From: CAZFHA01 sp964518595
GTDB lineage: Bacteria > Bacillota > Clostridia > Saccharofermentanales > Saccharofermentanaceae
Direction: 5' to 3'
Length of the DNA: 64,000 nucleotides
Assembly (NCBI GenBank): GCA_964518595.1
Contig: CAZFHA010000002.1
Coordinates: forward strand, 62,001 to 126,000
Part shown: positions 9,384-16,828 of the stretch, one piece after another
How positions within the stretch are numbered: position 1 is the stretch's first letter
Layout of the letters: each line of letters opens with the position of its first letter
Notes under the pieces: generated by a model
Seen by the model: only the letters and a program-made list of their open reading frames with translations
What the model was told of the DNA's origin: nothing
The model's database searches: none
Made by a program: the position numbers and the translations under genes

Positions 9384-10133
9384 CTATAGTCTTTCCTGCA
9401 AAAATGCCAAGTATTTTTCCATGGAAGCATTTCTTGCCTCACGCTTAATTCCCATGGGAACACGGATTCCACCGGTCATGATGAAATCGTCCCCTTCGGT
9501 ACGTTGGACATGATTAAAATTAATTACATAACACCGCATAATGAGCCCGAAAATTGGCGAATCAAGTAGCCTAATATAATCTACCAAAGGTCTAACTAAC
9601 AGCTCGTGTGATGAATAGAGGGTTTTGAGGGTGATTCGCCGGGTCTTTTCCGCTCTGAGATAGATGATATCAGCCTTTTTTACCGACAAGTTGTCCAGTA
9701 CACCCAAATGTCGGCACTTCAAAGTTACCTCACATTGATCTTGAGCGTATAGATTTAATTTACTAAGGATTGCACTAACGGCTTCCTCTACTTCTGAATC
9801 AAGTCTGCTTTTAAAAATATAACGAAAGGCGTCATACAAATAGCCTTCCCTTGACTGATGCTCAAGGTAGGTGGTGAATAATAAGAAGGAGGAATTACCC
9901 AGCTCCCGTAGTCTTTTGGCCACTTGAAAGCCGTTAAGGTTCGGCATGTCTACATCCAAGAACACAATATCAAAGATCTGTTTGTCCTTTTCAACTTTGT
10001 TAATTAGACTTTCTCCATCGCCAAAGCTATATATCTCTACCAGTTGACCCATATTTTCAAAGGCTTTAGCCACCACATGGGCAAATTGATCTAAAAAGGC
10101 TATATCGTCATCACACAGTGCAATACGAAGCAT
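9384..10133 (-). CDS. LytTR-family response regulator (AgrA-like), copy 1
   Basis: 249 residues. The N-terminal receiver has acidic pocket LCDDD and phospho-acceptor D60 in FLDVDMPNLNG, and the switch lysine sits in IFKSRLD. The C-terminal LytTR DNA-binding domain (about 135-240) contains the typical DIIYLRAEKTRRITL stretch. LytTR proteins bind paired direct repeats next to the -35 of target promoters. It is the first gene of a two-gene operon with the AgrC-like kinase. Paralogue: 14569-15318. Confidence 0.9.
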   Translation of the reverse strand: MLRIALCDDDIAFLDQFAHVVAKAFENMGQLVEIYSFGDGESLINKVEKDKQIFDIVFLDVDMPNLNGFQVAKRLRELGNSSFLLFTTYLEHQSREGYLYDAFRYIFKSRLDSEVEEAVSAILSKLNLYAQDQCEVTLKCRHLGVLDNLSVKKADIIYLRAEKTRRITLKTLYSSHELLVRPLVDYIRLLDSPIFGLIMRCYVINFNHVQRTEGDDFIMTGGIRVPMGIKREARNASMEKYLAFLQERL

Positions 10134-10171
10134 CTACTCACCTATAACTTTACTGTTTTGCTTGCTTCTGT

Positions 10172-10177
10172 ATTATA
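10172..10177 (-). promoter_or_regulatory. -10 element upstream of first response-regulator gene
   Basis: TATAAT on the minus strand, 39 nt before the ATG, has no acceptable -35, which fits an activator-dependent promoter. The bases just upstream (ATTTATAC) resemble those before the second regulator gene (ATTTACAG). Confidence 0.4.
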
Positions 10178-10357
10178 GTATAAATCACTGTGTCAGTATA
10201 TGTTTCCTAAGACCAAGTGCAAATCTGTGGAATTTTATTTCTAAGAAAGTGTTCCGATTGCTCGACAAGAGAGTGGTCGGATATATGAGACCTTACATAT
10301 TTCCATGGGTACAGCCATAGTGCCTTAAGGACATCTAACAAGGCTCTCCACAACGTG

Positions 10358-10972
10358 TTATGTCAATTTTGCTATCACTGCACAAATTAGAGTATATATA
10401 ATAAGAATAATCATGGTAATTTTAAAATGCTTTTTCGCTTCAAGTTTATGATATAACTGATCAATGGCTGGCTTAAAGCGTACCACCACTACTGATAACA
10501 CTCCCCAAGTAGCCGCTGATAGCAGGCTAATTCTACCTTGGAAATTCATAAAATGATTACTATAGTCCCAGAAGATACGATGGAGCATAAATTCGCAAAA
10601 ATAGCTGCTTAACAACTCATAAATAGACATAACTATGGCACCGATAAAAAACAAGTGAAGGGGTTTTCCTGCCCATTTGTTGAAACAAAGTAAAAGTAGT
10701 AGTCCGCCAAATCCATACATTTCAATAATGGGTAGCCCCCACACCAAGGGAATATCTTGCAGGATGGGTATCCCTTTTAAAAAAGGCAAATAACTACTAA
10801 TTGGTGAACCTACAAACAAATAGCCCTTGGCCTGAAAAAAACCAAAAGTAATCCATACAACCAGTGTTTCATAAATCCAGCCAAGAAAAGCACAGAAAAG
10901 AAAATAGGCAGAAATTTTGTAGAAGTCTACTTTAAGATGATGATAACGCAATAGTCCTGCTGATTCTGTCAT
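10358..10972 (-). CDS. CmpB-like multi-pass membrane protein (putative ABC-transporter permease family)
   Basis: 204 residues with five or so hydrophobic helices. The FLGWIYET motif near residue 35, MSIYELLSSYFCEFML, and the WDYSNHFMNFQGRISL block followed by WG match the family named putative ABC transporter type IV (CmpB, PF06541). Despite the name, its molecular function is not established. No ATPase gene is adjacent. The gene stands between the two Agr-like systems on the same strand. The ATG has only a distant purine run upstream, so the start is less certain. Confidence 0.75.
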   Translation of the reverse strand: MTESAGLLRYHHLKVDFYKISAYFLFCAFLGWIYETLVVWITFGFFQAKGYLFVGSPISSYLPFLKGIPILQDIPLVWGLPIIEMYGFGGLLLLLCFNKWAGKPLHLFFIGAIVMSIYELLSSYFCEFMLHRIFWDYSNHFMNFQGRISLLSAATWGVLSVVVVRFKPAIDQLYHKLEAKKHFKITMIILIIYTLICAVIAKLT

Positions 10973-11161
10973 GGCAATAATCCATTACCCTTTACTTAAT
11001 ATAATCATTGTTCATAGCAGCTTAAAGGCAAGGAAACTCCTCTGCATGTTGCTAGTTTGACTGACAACACATCCAGATTAGTTTATTTTTAATTAATATT
11101 ATTGTATCAAATTGTAATTAAGAATGAAATAGCTTTGAGCCATTAGTGGAATTTAAGGTTA

Positions 11162-11206
11162 TGCCTAACTTCTATGTCGATGGAAATATGACATAGAAGT
11201 TAGGCA
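11162..11206. repeat. Perfect 17-bp inverted repeat, 11-nt loop
   Basis: Arms 11162-11178 and 11190-11206 are exactly complementary over 17 bp. The outer 7 bases are GCCTAAC and GTTAGGC. No T-run follows on either strand, so it is not a classical terminator. It lies in the 298-bp gap between the CmpB-like gene and the small membrane-protein gene, which otherwise shows nothing. Confidence 0.8.
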
Positions 11207-11270
11207 ATCACTAGCTAGAGTCTGTCGAAAGGGGCAAGCAAGTATACCGCAATGCCCCATGCGAGTATAA

Positions 11271-11519
11271 TTATTTCTGTATCGTGCTTCTTGCTCTTTC
11301 TTTGGCTTTCTCCCTCTTTCTAACAAAGGGAATAATAATGCAACAAAGTAACACTACAACCAACCAGATTGAGTTAATAAACTCAGGGCTTTCGGTAAAC
11401 AACTGGCTGCCAATATTGATGCCGATGCCAAAGCCGCACAACAACATTGCGAAACATATAAGTACCCCACTGAGTTTGATCTTATCTTTATCCTCATTAT
11501 TGATCTCTTTTTCATCCAT
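11271..11519 (-). CDS. Small two-helix membrane protein, unknown
   Basis: 82 residues: an acidic/lysine-rich N-terminus, two hydrophobic segments (about 18-38 and 48-65) and a very basic tail (VRKREKAKERARS). GAGG lies 7 nt before the ATG, which supports this frame over a 109-codon frame on the opposite strand. No family recognised. Its place between two sensor systems could mean a role in immunity or signalling, but nothing in the sequence shows this. Confidence 0.55.
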   Translation of the reverse strand: MDEKEINNEDKDKIKLSGVLICFAMLLCGFGIGINIGSQLFTESPEFINSIWLVVVLLCCIIIPFVRKREKAKERARSTIQK

Positions 11520-11626
11520 AACCTATCCTCTCCTATCTAAAACGTATACATTTCTGGCTAGTTTTGTCATAAACTATGGTACTAGCTTCTTGCTAGAAAC
11601 AACTATGTCATAACAGAACCGCTCAT

Positions 11627-11657
11627 AGGCGGAACTTTACCAGAAAAAGTTCCGCTT
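11627..11657. repeat. 12-bp inverted repeat downstream of PH-like gene
   Basis: Arms 11627-11638 and 11646-11657 form a 12-bp stem (one G-U) with a 7-nt loop. The left arm can alternatively pair with CCGC just upstream (about 11619). There is no T-run. It lies in the 241-bp gap between two minus-strand genes, where a 5-bp hairpin (11582-11596) is the only other structure. Confidence 0.55.
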
Positions 11658-11760
11658 ATGTTAAAGAATGTAAAAATTGATACTCTTATAGTAATAACTG
11701 TAAATTTTGGGCAGGGTAAGGCTCTAACTTGTTATTTTTAGTGCGAGCTACTACTAAAGC

Positions 11761-12177
11761 CTAGGTTCGTTGAATGGCCTCCTCAATGAGTTTGACCGTT
11801 TCTTCAGGAGAGTCCACCCCGATAATAATTTTATGGAAATCCTCATAGGCAGGGGGTTTTAAGTGTGGGGTTAGAATATGATGTTCACCTGACTCTTTAA
11901 ATTCTATTACAACGGCTTTGTCATTGCGGCCAAGATCATAGAAGACTCTTTTGTTGTCTTGAACAAAAAAACCACCAAAATACCAGCCATATAAATCCGT
12001 GCCCCATTCCTTTTGCCCAAAAGGAATCAGCGTGGGTGTGTTGTTCCAGGCCTCGGTGCTTACGGTAGCGGATTTAACATTACTCAGTGGGACGGAGAAC
12101 TCACTCTTTAGACTGAATTTTCTCATTCCTTGCATTTTTACAACAAGTTGGTCATTTACTACAGATACCTGTGCCAT
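11761..12177 (-). CDS. Bacterial PH-like domain protein, unknown role
   Basis: 138 residues. The pattern LSNVKSATVS, a WGTDLYGWYFGGFFV stretch and VIEFKESGEHHILTP resembles small bacterial pleckstrin-homology-like proteins that occur in stress and signalling loci. This is fold-level recognition only. ATG 12177 is chosen because GGAGG lies 8 nt upstream; the in-frame ATG at 12192 overlaps that ribosome site. The CPBP protease gene lies about 80 bp upstream in the same orientation, so the two may be cotranscribed. Confidence 0.6.
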   Translation of the reverse strand: MAQVSVVNDQLVVKMQGMRKFSLKSEFSVPLSNVKSATVSTEAWNNTPTLIPFGQKEWGTDLYGWYFGGFFVQDNKRVFYDLGRNDKAVVIEFKESGEHHILTPHLKPPAYEDFHKIIIGVDSPEETVKLIEEAIQRT

Positions 12178-12258
12178 TTTTATTTCCTCCATAAAATATA
12201 AATATAGATTGATTGGTTAGCTTCTACTTGATGAATAAGGAAAATGATGACTTAGTTC

Positions 12259-13131
12259 TTAGGATATAGGAGTAGACTTTGATAGCTTTTTTTCCTTGCT
12301 CTTACCTACTAAAATAAGCAAGGTAGCAAAGACTGTTAGGAGCAAACTAAATAAAGCGGCTTCGATAAAGTCTGAGCGTGGTGCGTCTTTTTGAAGGAGA
12401 ATAGCAAAGAACAGTCCGGTGGTGGCATTATTGGCACCATGTCCTAAGACTGCTGGCCAGATGGAGCCACTTTTGCTGGTAAAATAGGATAGAATCGTAC
12501 CAAAAGCAAAACAAAAGAAGCACATACCGATGATCCCAAGCCAGGGGAAAAATGGATAGTCTGTGCCGAAATTATAGCCAATAGCGATAACCGGTGCGTG
12601 CCAAAGCCCCCAGATCAAACCACATAACAGATAGGCTTTGGGGCTTGTTGTTAGTTTTCGGAGGGTGGGAAATAAGAATCCTCTCCAGCCAATTTCTTCG
12701 CCCAAGGTTAAAGGCATAATAATAAAGGACAATAATAGCGCATTTATGATACTACTAATAATTAAGTCTAGCCCCATGTCCATAAAGTTAGGGTTAAACT
12801 GATCGGGAAAAATAACAAAGTAGGCGATGGTGATTAAAAGGTTAAAGCCGACGGTGGCGATAAGGAAAATGGCCACATACCAGCGTATATTACCTTTAAA
12901 CCGTGGTTTAAAACTAGGGATTACAATCCGACTGGATCTGTTTAGTAGTTTTAAAATCAAAACCGCTAAAGCTGGTGTCCACATGCTAATAGAGAGAATT
13001 GTCGTTCCTAGCCCAGAACGAATATTTAGACCTAATAAGGGAATAAGTCCCTGTATAAGCCATCCCATAGCAAAGACTAAGATAATAAAGATGAATAACA
13101 TCTTCTTTTCTTTTTGGGGTGTTGCTTCCAT
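12259..13131 (-). CDS. CPBP-family intramembrane metalloprotease (Abi/CAAX-like)
   Basis: 290 residues with about eight membrane helices. The family motifs are present: EExxxR in GEEIGWRGFLFPTL, a His in GLIWGLWHAPV, and a late H/N block GHGANN. These glutamic intramembrane proteases cleave prenylated or peptide substrates; in Gram-positives, members act in bacteriocin self-immunity or pheromone processing. Its position directly after the second AgrC-like gene makes a peptide-related role attractive, though unproven. ATG 13131 has GGAGG 8 nt upstream; an in-frame GTG at 13146 would overlap it. Confidence 0.85.
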   Translation of the reverse strand: MEATPQKEKKMLFIFIILVFAMGWLIQGLIPLLGLNIRSGLGTTILSISMWTPALAVLILKLLNRSSRIVIPSFKPRFKGNIRWYVAIFLIATVGFNLLITIAYFVIFPDQFNPNFMDMGLDLIISSIINALLLSFIIMPLTLGEEIGWRGFLFPTLRKLTTSPKAYLLCGLIWGLWHAPVIAIGYNFGTDYPFFPWLGIIGMCFFCFAFGTILSYFTSKSGSIWPAVLGHGANNATTGLFFAILLQKDAPRSDFIEAALFSLLLTVFATLLILVGKSKEKKLSKSTPIS

Positions 13132-13218
13132 AAATAATGCCTCCACTTCAATACATGTTAAACGGTGAAGTCATTATATTAAGTTTGTTTACGGCGGTGG
13201 ACTATTTCGCACCAAATG

Positions 13219-14568
13219 TCAATTTTCGCTTGAAATGTCTTTGCCGTAGCCCATTAACATAATTGTGGCCACAAACCAATTATTTTTGTAAGTGTAATCT
13301 GTAGCTCCGCCATACTTGCTTGTGATTAATTCTATACTACGCAGGCCAAAGCCATGCAGATCGGTATCGGTTTTAGTGGTCTGCAGAAAGCCATCCTTAA
13401 GGGTCGGTTCTAGGGAATAACCATTCTCTATCATTATGAGCAAAAGGTTGCCTTGACGTTTAAGTGTTAGGGTGATTTTCCGGAGCTGGTCTTCTACCCC
13501 CACTTTAGAAACAGCTTCCAAAGCATTATCCAAAAGATTACCTAGTAGGGAGCATAGATCTAGCTTATTGATGAGAAGATCATCGAAAAATATGCCCACA
13601 ACGTTAAAGACAATCCCCGCTTGACGGGCTTCCCAAGCTTTCTGATTAATAACTGCATTGGCATTCTCATTCTCAACATTAAATAATATACTGCCTTGTA
13701 GCTCTTGCTCATATTGCTGAATATCTGCCAGTGCTGCCCAATCACCCTTCTCTTTTGCCAGCTTCCCCCAAGAAGACAGGCTATGTTTTAAATCATGGCG
13801 TAGCACTTGAATTTTCTCATCAGAGGCCTGTTTACGCAGAAGATATTTTTCAATCATATCCTTTTGAACTTTTAGGGTATTAGCCTCAGCTACCTTGGAG
13901 AAGTAACGGCAGGTGAAGATAAAAATAGCGTAAACAAAGAGCCAGATAAGAAATAGGCCAAAAGAGAGTATGGTTAGGTAAATGCGAGTTGAACTATGGT
14001 ATTCTGCTTTAGAAAAGTAATAATATGTAATTAAGAGTCCCACCAATATAATAGCAAGGCTCAGGCTAATAATGAGCCAATATTTCCGGGGAATGTAATG
14101 CTTCCCTTCCGTGGTTAAGTGAGCAAGTAAGGTTGCTAAGATAGCAAAAATCACTACAACAAATAAAATAATAATAAAGGGGGTAATCCAGTTACTCCAG
14201 TCAATAAATAGTGTTAATTTGGCGGGAAATAAAATGACACTTGTAAACAAACTGGCAAAGAGAAATAGCCCTAAACTTATAACTCCGTGAAAGAGACGTT
14301 CCTTTATTTTCCCTTGCATTACAAGCAGTGGATATAAAATAATTGAAACAAAAATGAGACTCCCAATCCAGGCCAGAGGCTTAGAATTTAGGGCAATAAC
14401 CTGAAAAATTGTTTCAATACTTGCCACCAACAAGATGGGCAGAAGAATTCGTTTTCCCTTCCATTTAGGTTGGATGCCAAAAGTTTTCTTACCTAATAAG
14501 GTTTGAAAGAAGGTAATGCTAACCATTAAAAAGAACTCAATCGCTATCGTATATATCCAAAGTGTCAC
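13219..14568 (-). CDS. AgrC-like (GHKL) sensor histidine kinase, copy 2
   Basis: 449 residues with the same plan as copy 1: six or seven membrane helices to about residue 220, phosphoacceptor block HDLKHSLSSW (His 258), N-box LLGNLLDNALEA and a C-terminal GLRSIELITSKYGG glycine block. The start is GTG, 9 nt after GGAG, immediately after the stop of the regulator gene (0 bp gap), so the pair is surely one transcript. Membrane-segment sequences differ clearly from copy 1 while the kinase core is well conserved, which suggests the two sense different signals. Confidence 0.88.
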   Translation of the reverse strand: MTLWIYTIAIEFFLMVSITFFQTLLGKKTFGIQPKWKGKRILLPILLVASIETIFQVIALNSKPLAWIGSLIFVSIILYPLLVMQGKIKERLFHGVISLGLFLFASLFTSVILFPAKLTLFIDWSNWITPFIIILFVVVIFAILATLLAHLTTEGKHYIPRKYWLIISLSLAIILVGLLITYYYFSKAEYHSSTRIYLTILSFGLFLIWLFVYAIFIFTCRYFSKVAEANTLKVQKDMIEKYLLRKQASDEKIQVLRHDLKHSLSSWGKLAKEKGDWAALADIQQYEQELQGSILFNVENENANAVINQKAWEARQAGIVFNVVGIFFDDLLINKLDLCSLLGNLLDNALEAVSKVGVEDQLRKITLTLKRQGNLLLIMIENGYSLEPTLKDGFLQTTKTDTDLHGFGLRSIELITSKYGGATDYTYKNNWFVATIMLMGYGKDISSEN

Positions 14569-15318
14569 TTACAGCCGCTCCTTAAGATATTTCATATACT
14601 TCTCCATGGAAGCCTTTTGGGAAATTCGTTTGCTGCCTAAAGGGATGCTCTGCCCTCCTCGCAGCACAAAGTTGTCTTGGTCGATTCCCTCTACCGCACT
14701 AAAATTAAGGAGATAGCAACGTAGAATTGGAACAAAGACAGCCGGATTTAAGATTTTCGCATATTCAGATAAGGGTTTTACTAGTAACTCATACTGGGCA
14801 TAAGCTGTACACAGGGTCACCCTTCGGCTCCGTTCCGCTTTAAGATAAAGTATATCTGACTTGCGTAAAGTTAAATCTTCAAGTACCCCCAGTGTCTTTT
14901 GTTTTAGGGTAACAAACTCTTCAAGGCTGCCACTGTAATGCAACGTAACCAGCAGTGCTGCCACCGCTTCCTCCACTTCTGTTTCCAGATTGTTTTTAAA
15001 AAGGTAACGAAAGGCGCCGTAGACATAGCCCTTACGGGACTGATGCTCCATATAAGTGGTAAAAATTAAGAGAAAAGCCGAGTCTAATTCTTTGAGCCTC
15101 TGGGCAACTACAAAACCATTCACATCAGGCATTTCTACATCCAGAAAAATCACCTGATAATAGCTCTTCCCCTTCTCAACCCTTGCAATTAAATCTTTAC
15201 CGCTGCAAAAGCAATCAATCTCGACAGCCTGATTTTGGCGATGAAATGAATCGGTTAATAGCTTGGCAAAGAGAGTAAGAAAGGATCGGTCATCATCACA
15301 AAGGGCAATTCTAATCAT
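14569..15318 (-). CDS. LytTR-family response regulator (AgrA-like), copy 2
   Basis: 249 residues from ATG 15318 (GGAG 5 nt upstream; an in-frame GTG at 15324 overlaps that site). Receiver with LCDDD and D60 in FLDVEMPDVNG, switch lysine in LFKNNLE, and a C-terminal LytTR domain (DILYLKAERSRRVTL). Its length equals that of copy 1, and the two are similar throughout. It heads the second regulator-kinase operon, with the NUDIX gene just upstream on the same strand. Confidence 0.9.
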   Translation of the reverse strand: MIRIALCDDDRSFLTLFAKLLTDSFHRQNQAVEIDCFCSGKDLIARVEKGKSYYQVIFLDVEMPDVNGFVVAQRLKELDSAFLLIFTTYMEHQSRKGYVYGAFRYLFKNNLETEVEEAVAALLVTLHYSGSLEEFVTLKQKTLGVLEDLTLRKSDILYLKAERSRRVTLCTAYAQYELLVKPLSEYAKILNPAVFVPILRCYLLNFSAVEGIDQDNFVLRGGQSIPLGSKRISQKASMEKYMKYLKERL

Positions 15319-15357
15319 ACACACTCCATTGGTTAGATCTGAGAGCTGACTAGCATA

Positions 15358-15363
15358 ATTATA
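15358..15363 (-). promoter_or_regulatory. -10 element upstream of second response-regulator gene
   Basis: A TATAAT on the minus strand, 40 nt before the ATG and next to the NUDIX stop codon, has no good -35. The flanking ATTTACAG matches 6 of 8 bases with ATTTATAC before the first regulator gene, suggesting shared control. Confidence 0.4.
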
Positions 15364-15376
15364 CTGTAAATTCGGC

Positions 15377-15808
15377 TCAAGGGAATGGGTTTTCTTTCAG
15401 CCATTCTTTTACTCTATTTAATAGGAAAGGCTGTATACTAGGATAAGTGAGCTCCTTTGGTTCATTTTTAAAGCACTTAATGGAGCTAATTTCGGAAACG
15501 GGTAACTGACCAAGAGAATGAATTAGAGCGTAGCAAAGTAACCCATAGCTTTTTGTATCACTGACAACACAGTAAGCACATATAGGCGTAATTTCAAAAT
15601 CTACGGCTCCAGTTTCTTCATAGAGTTCTCGTTTGGCTGTTTCTAAAATCGGCTCCTGCGGCTCTCTTCTCCCACCGGGGATTTCCCAAGAACGTCGTTC
15701 TCGGTGCTGACAATAAATCCAGAGGCCTTGATATTGACTGACAATGACAGCGTACCGGAGCTGTTCATCCTCCACGCTTGTCAGCTCTTCGAATTCAATT
15801 TTTAGCAT
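15377..15808 (-). CDS. NUDIX hydrolase (MutT-like)
   Basis: 143 residues with a complete Nudix box at residues 45-68 (GG near 45, then RELYEETGA). NUDIX enzymes hydrolyse nucleoside diphosphate-X compounds; the substrate cannot be told from sequence. WEIPGGRRE precedes the metal-binding helix, as in general MutT-type pyrophosphohydrolases. An AAGG ribosome site is close to the ATG. It ends just before the second AgrA-like promoter. Confidence 0.85.
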   Translation of the reverse strand: MLKIEFEELTSVEDEQLRYAVIVSQYQGLWIYCQHRERRSWEIPGGRREPQEPILETAKRELYEETGAVDFEITPICAYCVVSDTKSYGLLCYALIHSLGQLPVSEISSIKCFKNEPKELTYPSIQPFLLNRVKEWLKENPFP

Positions 15809-15935
15809 AAAACCTTACACTTAACATCCCTTCATCTTCTTCATAATATCCTTGCAAAGACCACAAGCGGAATATAGTTCATATATGGAGTTGTTTTGGA
15901 ATTAAAAATCCTTTACCACCTACTGAATAATAGCA

Positions 15936-16604
15936 TTATCTTGCGCTTTTAGCTATTTTTTCTAACTCCTTTCTTGCTAATTCAAGATTGACAGAAGAAA
16001 TAAATGGTATTGCCATTTCCAAAACTTCTGGTTCAAAATCCCACCACTTAATATCCAAAAGGAATTCTATTGTCGCTTCATCAAATCTGTATTTTATAAT
16101 CTTGGCCGGATTACCCACCGCAATTGCATAGGGAGGAATATTTTTTGCTACAACAGCATAGCTGCCTATAATTGCCCCATCTCCAATTTTGACTCCGGGC
16201 ATTATTTTGGCTTGCCTGCCAATCCATACATCATTACCAATTATGGTATCACCTTTATTGGGCATGTCCTTCTTTGTCATACCGATTTTGTTTGCCCAAT
16301 TTCTGCTAATAAGACTAAATGGGTATGTAGAAAAAGACTTGATACTGTGGTTGGCGGCTCCCATAATAATTTCTACGCCACTTGCAATGCTTGTGAATTT
16401 TCCGATAGTTAAATCTCCATGTCCTGGGTAGTTATAAAGTATATTATCACGCTCAAAATCAGCGGAAGTTGCATTCATAGAATCGTAATATGTAAATTCA
16501 CCAACATGAACATTGGCTGCTTTGATTGTATTTTTTATGTAAATCATATTTTTCATAGTCTCGTTTGGGTAATTGTTTTCTGTCATTTCGTATTCAGCGG
16601 TCAT
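15936..16604 (-). CDS. Vat/CatB-family xenobiotic O-acetyltransferase
   Basis: 222 residues of left-handed beta-helix (hexapeptide-repeat) acyltransferase. The family blocks are present in order: VGEFTYYDS, IGKFTSIASG, the catalytic-His segment MGAANHS followed by STYPF, IGNDVWIGRQAKIMPGVKIG, and a C-terminal GNPAKIIKYRF plus IKWWDFE. This is the order and spacing of Vat streptogramin A and CatB chloramphenicol acetyltransferases, which use acetyl-CoA. Whether it confers resistance or acts on a natural metabolite cannot be told. AGAGGAG lies 7 nt before the ATG. It is divergent from the second LAL regulator. Confidence 0.85.
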   Translation of the reverse strand: MTAEYEMTENNYPNETMKNMIYIKNTIKAANVHVGEFTYYDSMNATSADFERDNILYNYPGHGDLTIGKFTSIASGVEIIMGAANHSIKSFSTYPFSLISRNWANKIGMTKKDMPNKGDTIIGNDVWIGRQAKIMPGVKIGDGAIIGSYAVVAKNIPPYAIAVGNPAKIIKYRFDEATIEFLLDIKWWDFEPEVLEMAIPFISSVNLELARKELEKIAKSAR

Positions 16605-16658
16605 AATTTTTCTCCTCTACATGGTCATAGTAAATTTGTATTTTTTAGCTTTATCATG

Positions 16659-16681
16659 ACGTAATTGTAGAAAAATTACGT
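16659..16681. promoter_or_regulatory. ACGTAATT palindrome between acetyltransferase and LAL-2
   Basis: Perfect 8-bp arms ACGTAATT and AATTACGT, 7 nt apart, lie 55 bp upstream of the acetyltransferase start. This is a possible operator for one of the divergent genes. Confidence 0.35.
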
Positions 16682-16755
16682 TTGCAAAATGTTTATGGAG
16701 TATGTAAAAAATGTTAAACCTTGTTAATTGTGATGGTTTTATATCAATATTTTCA

Positions 16756-16784
16756 TTGAAATGTACATGCTTTGCCTTTATAAT
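16756..16784 (+). promoter_or_regulatory. Promoter of second LAL regulator
   Basis: TTGAAA (16756-16761), 17 bp, TATAAT (16779-16784): close to the sigma-A consensus. Transcription would begin near 16791, only about 5 nt before the in-frame GTG at 16796, which argues for the downstream TTG start. Confidence 0.7.
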
Positions 16785-16828
16785 AAGTCTACTGGGTGAA
16801 ACTATACTTTATACTAAGAGGTGTAAAA

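Noticed and set aside
11284..11613. 109-codon plus-strand ORF opposite the small membrane protein
   Set aside because: No ribosome site and a non-protein-like composition; the minus-strand frame has both a good site and a credible membrane topology.
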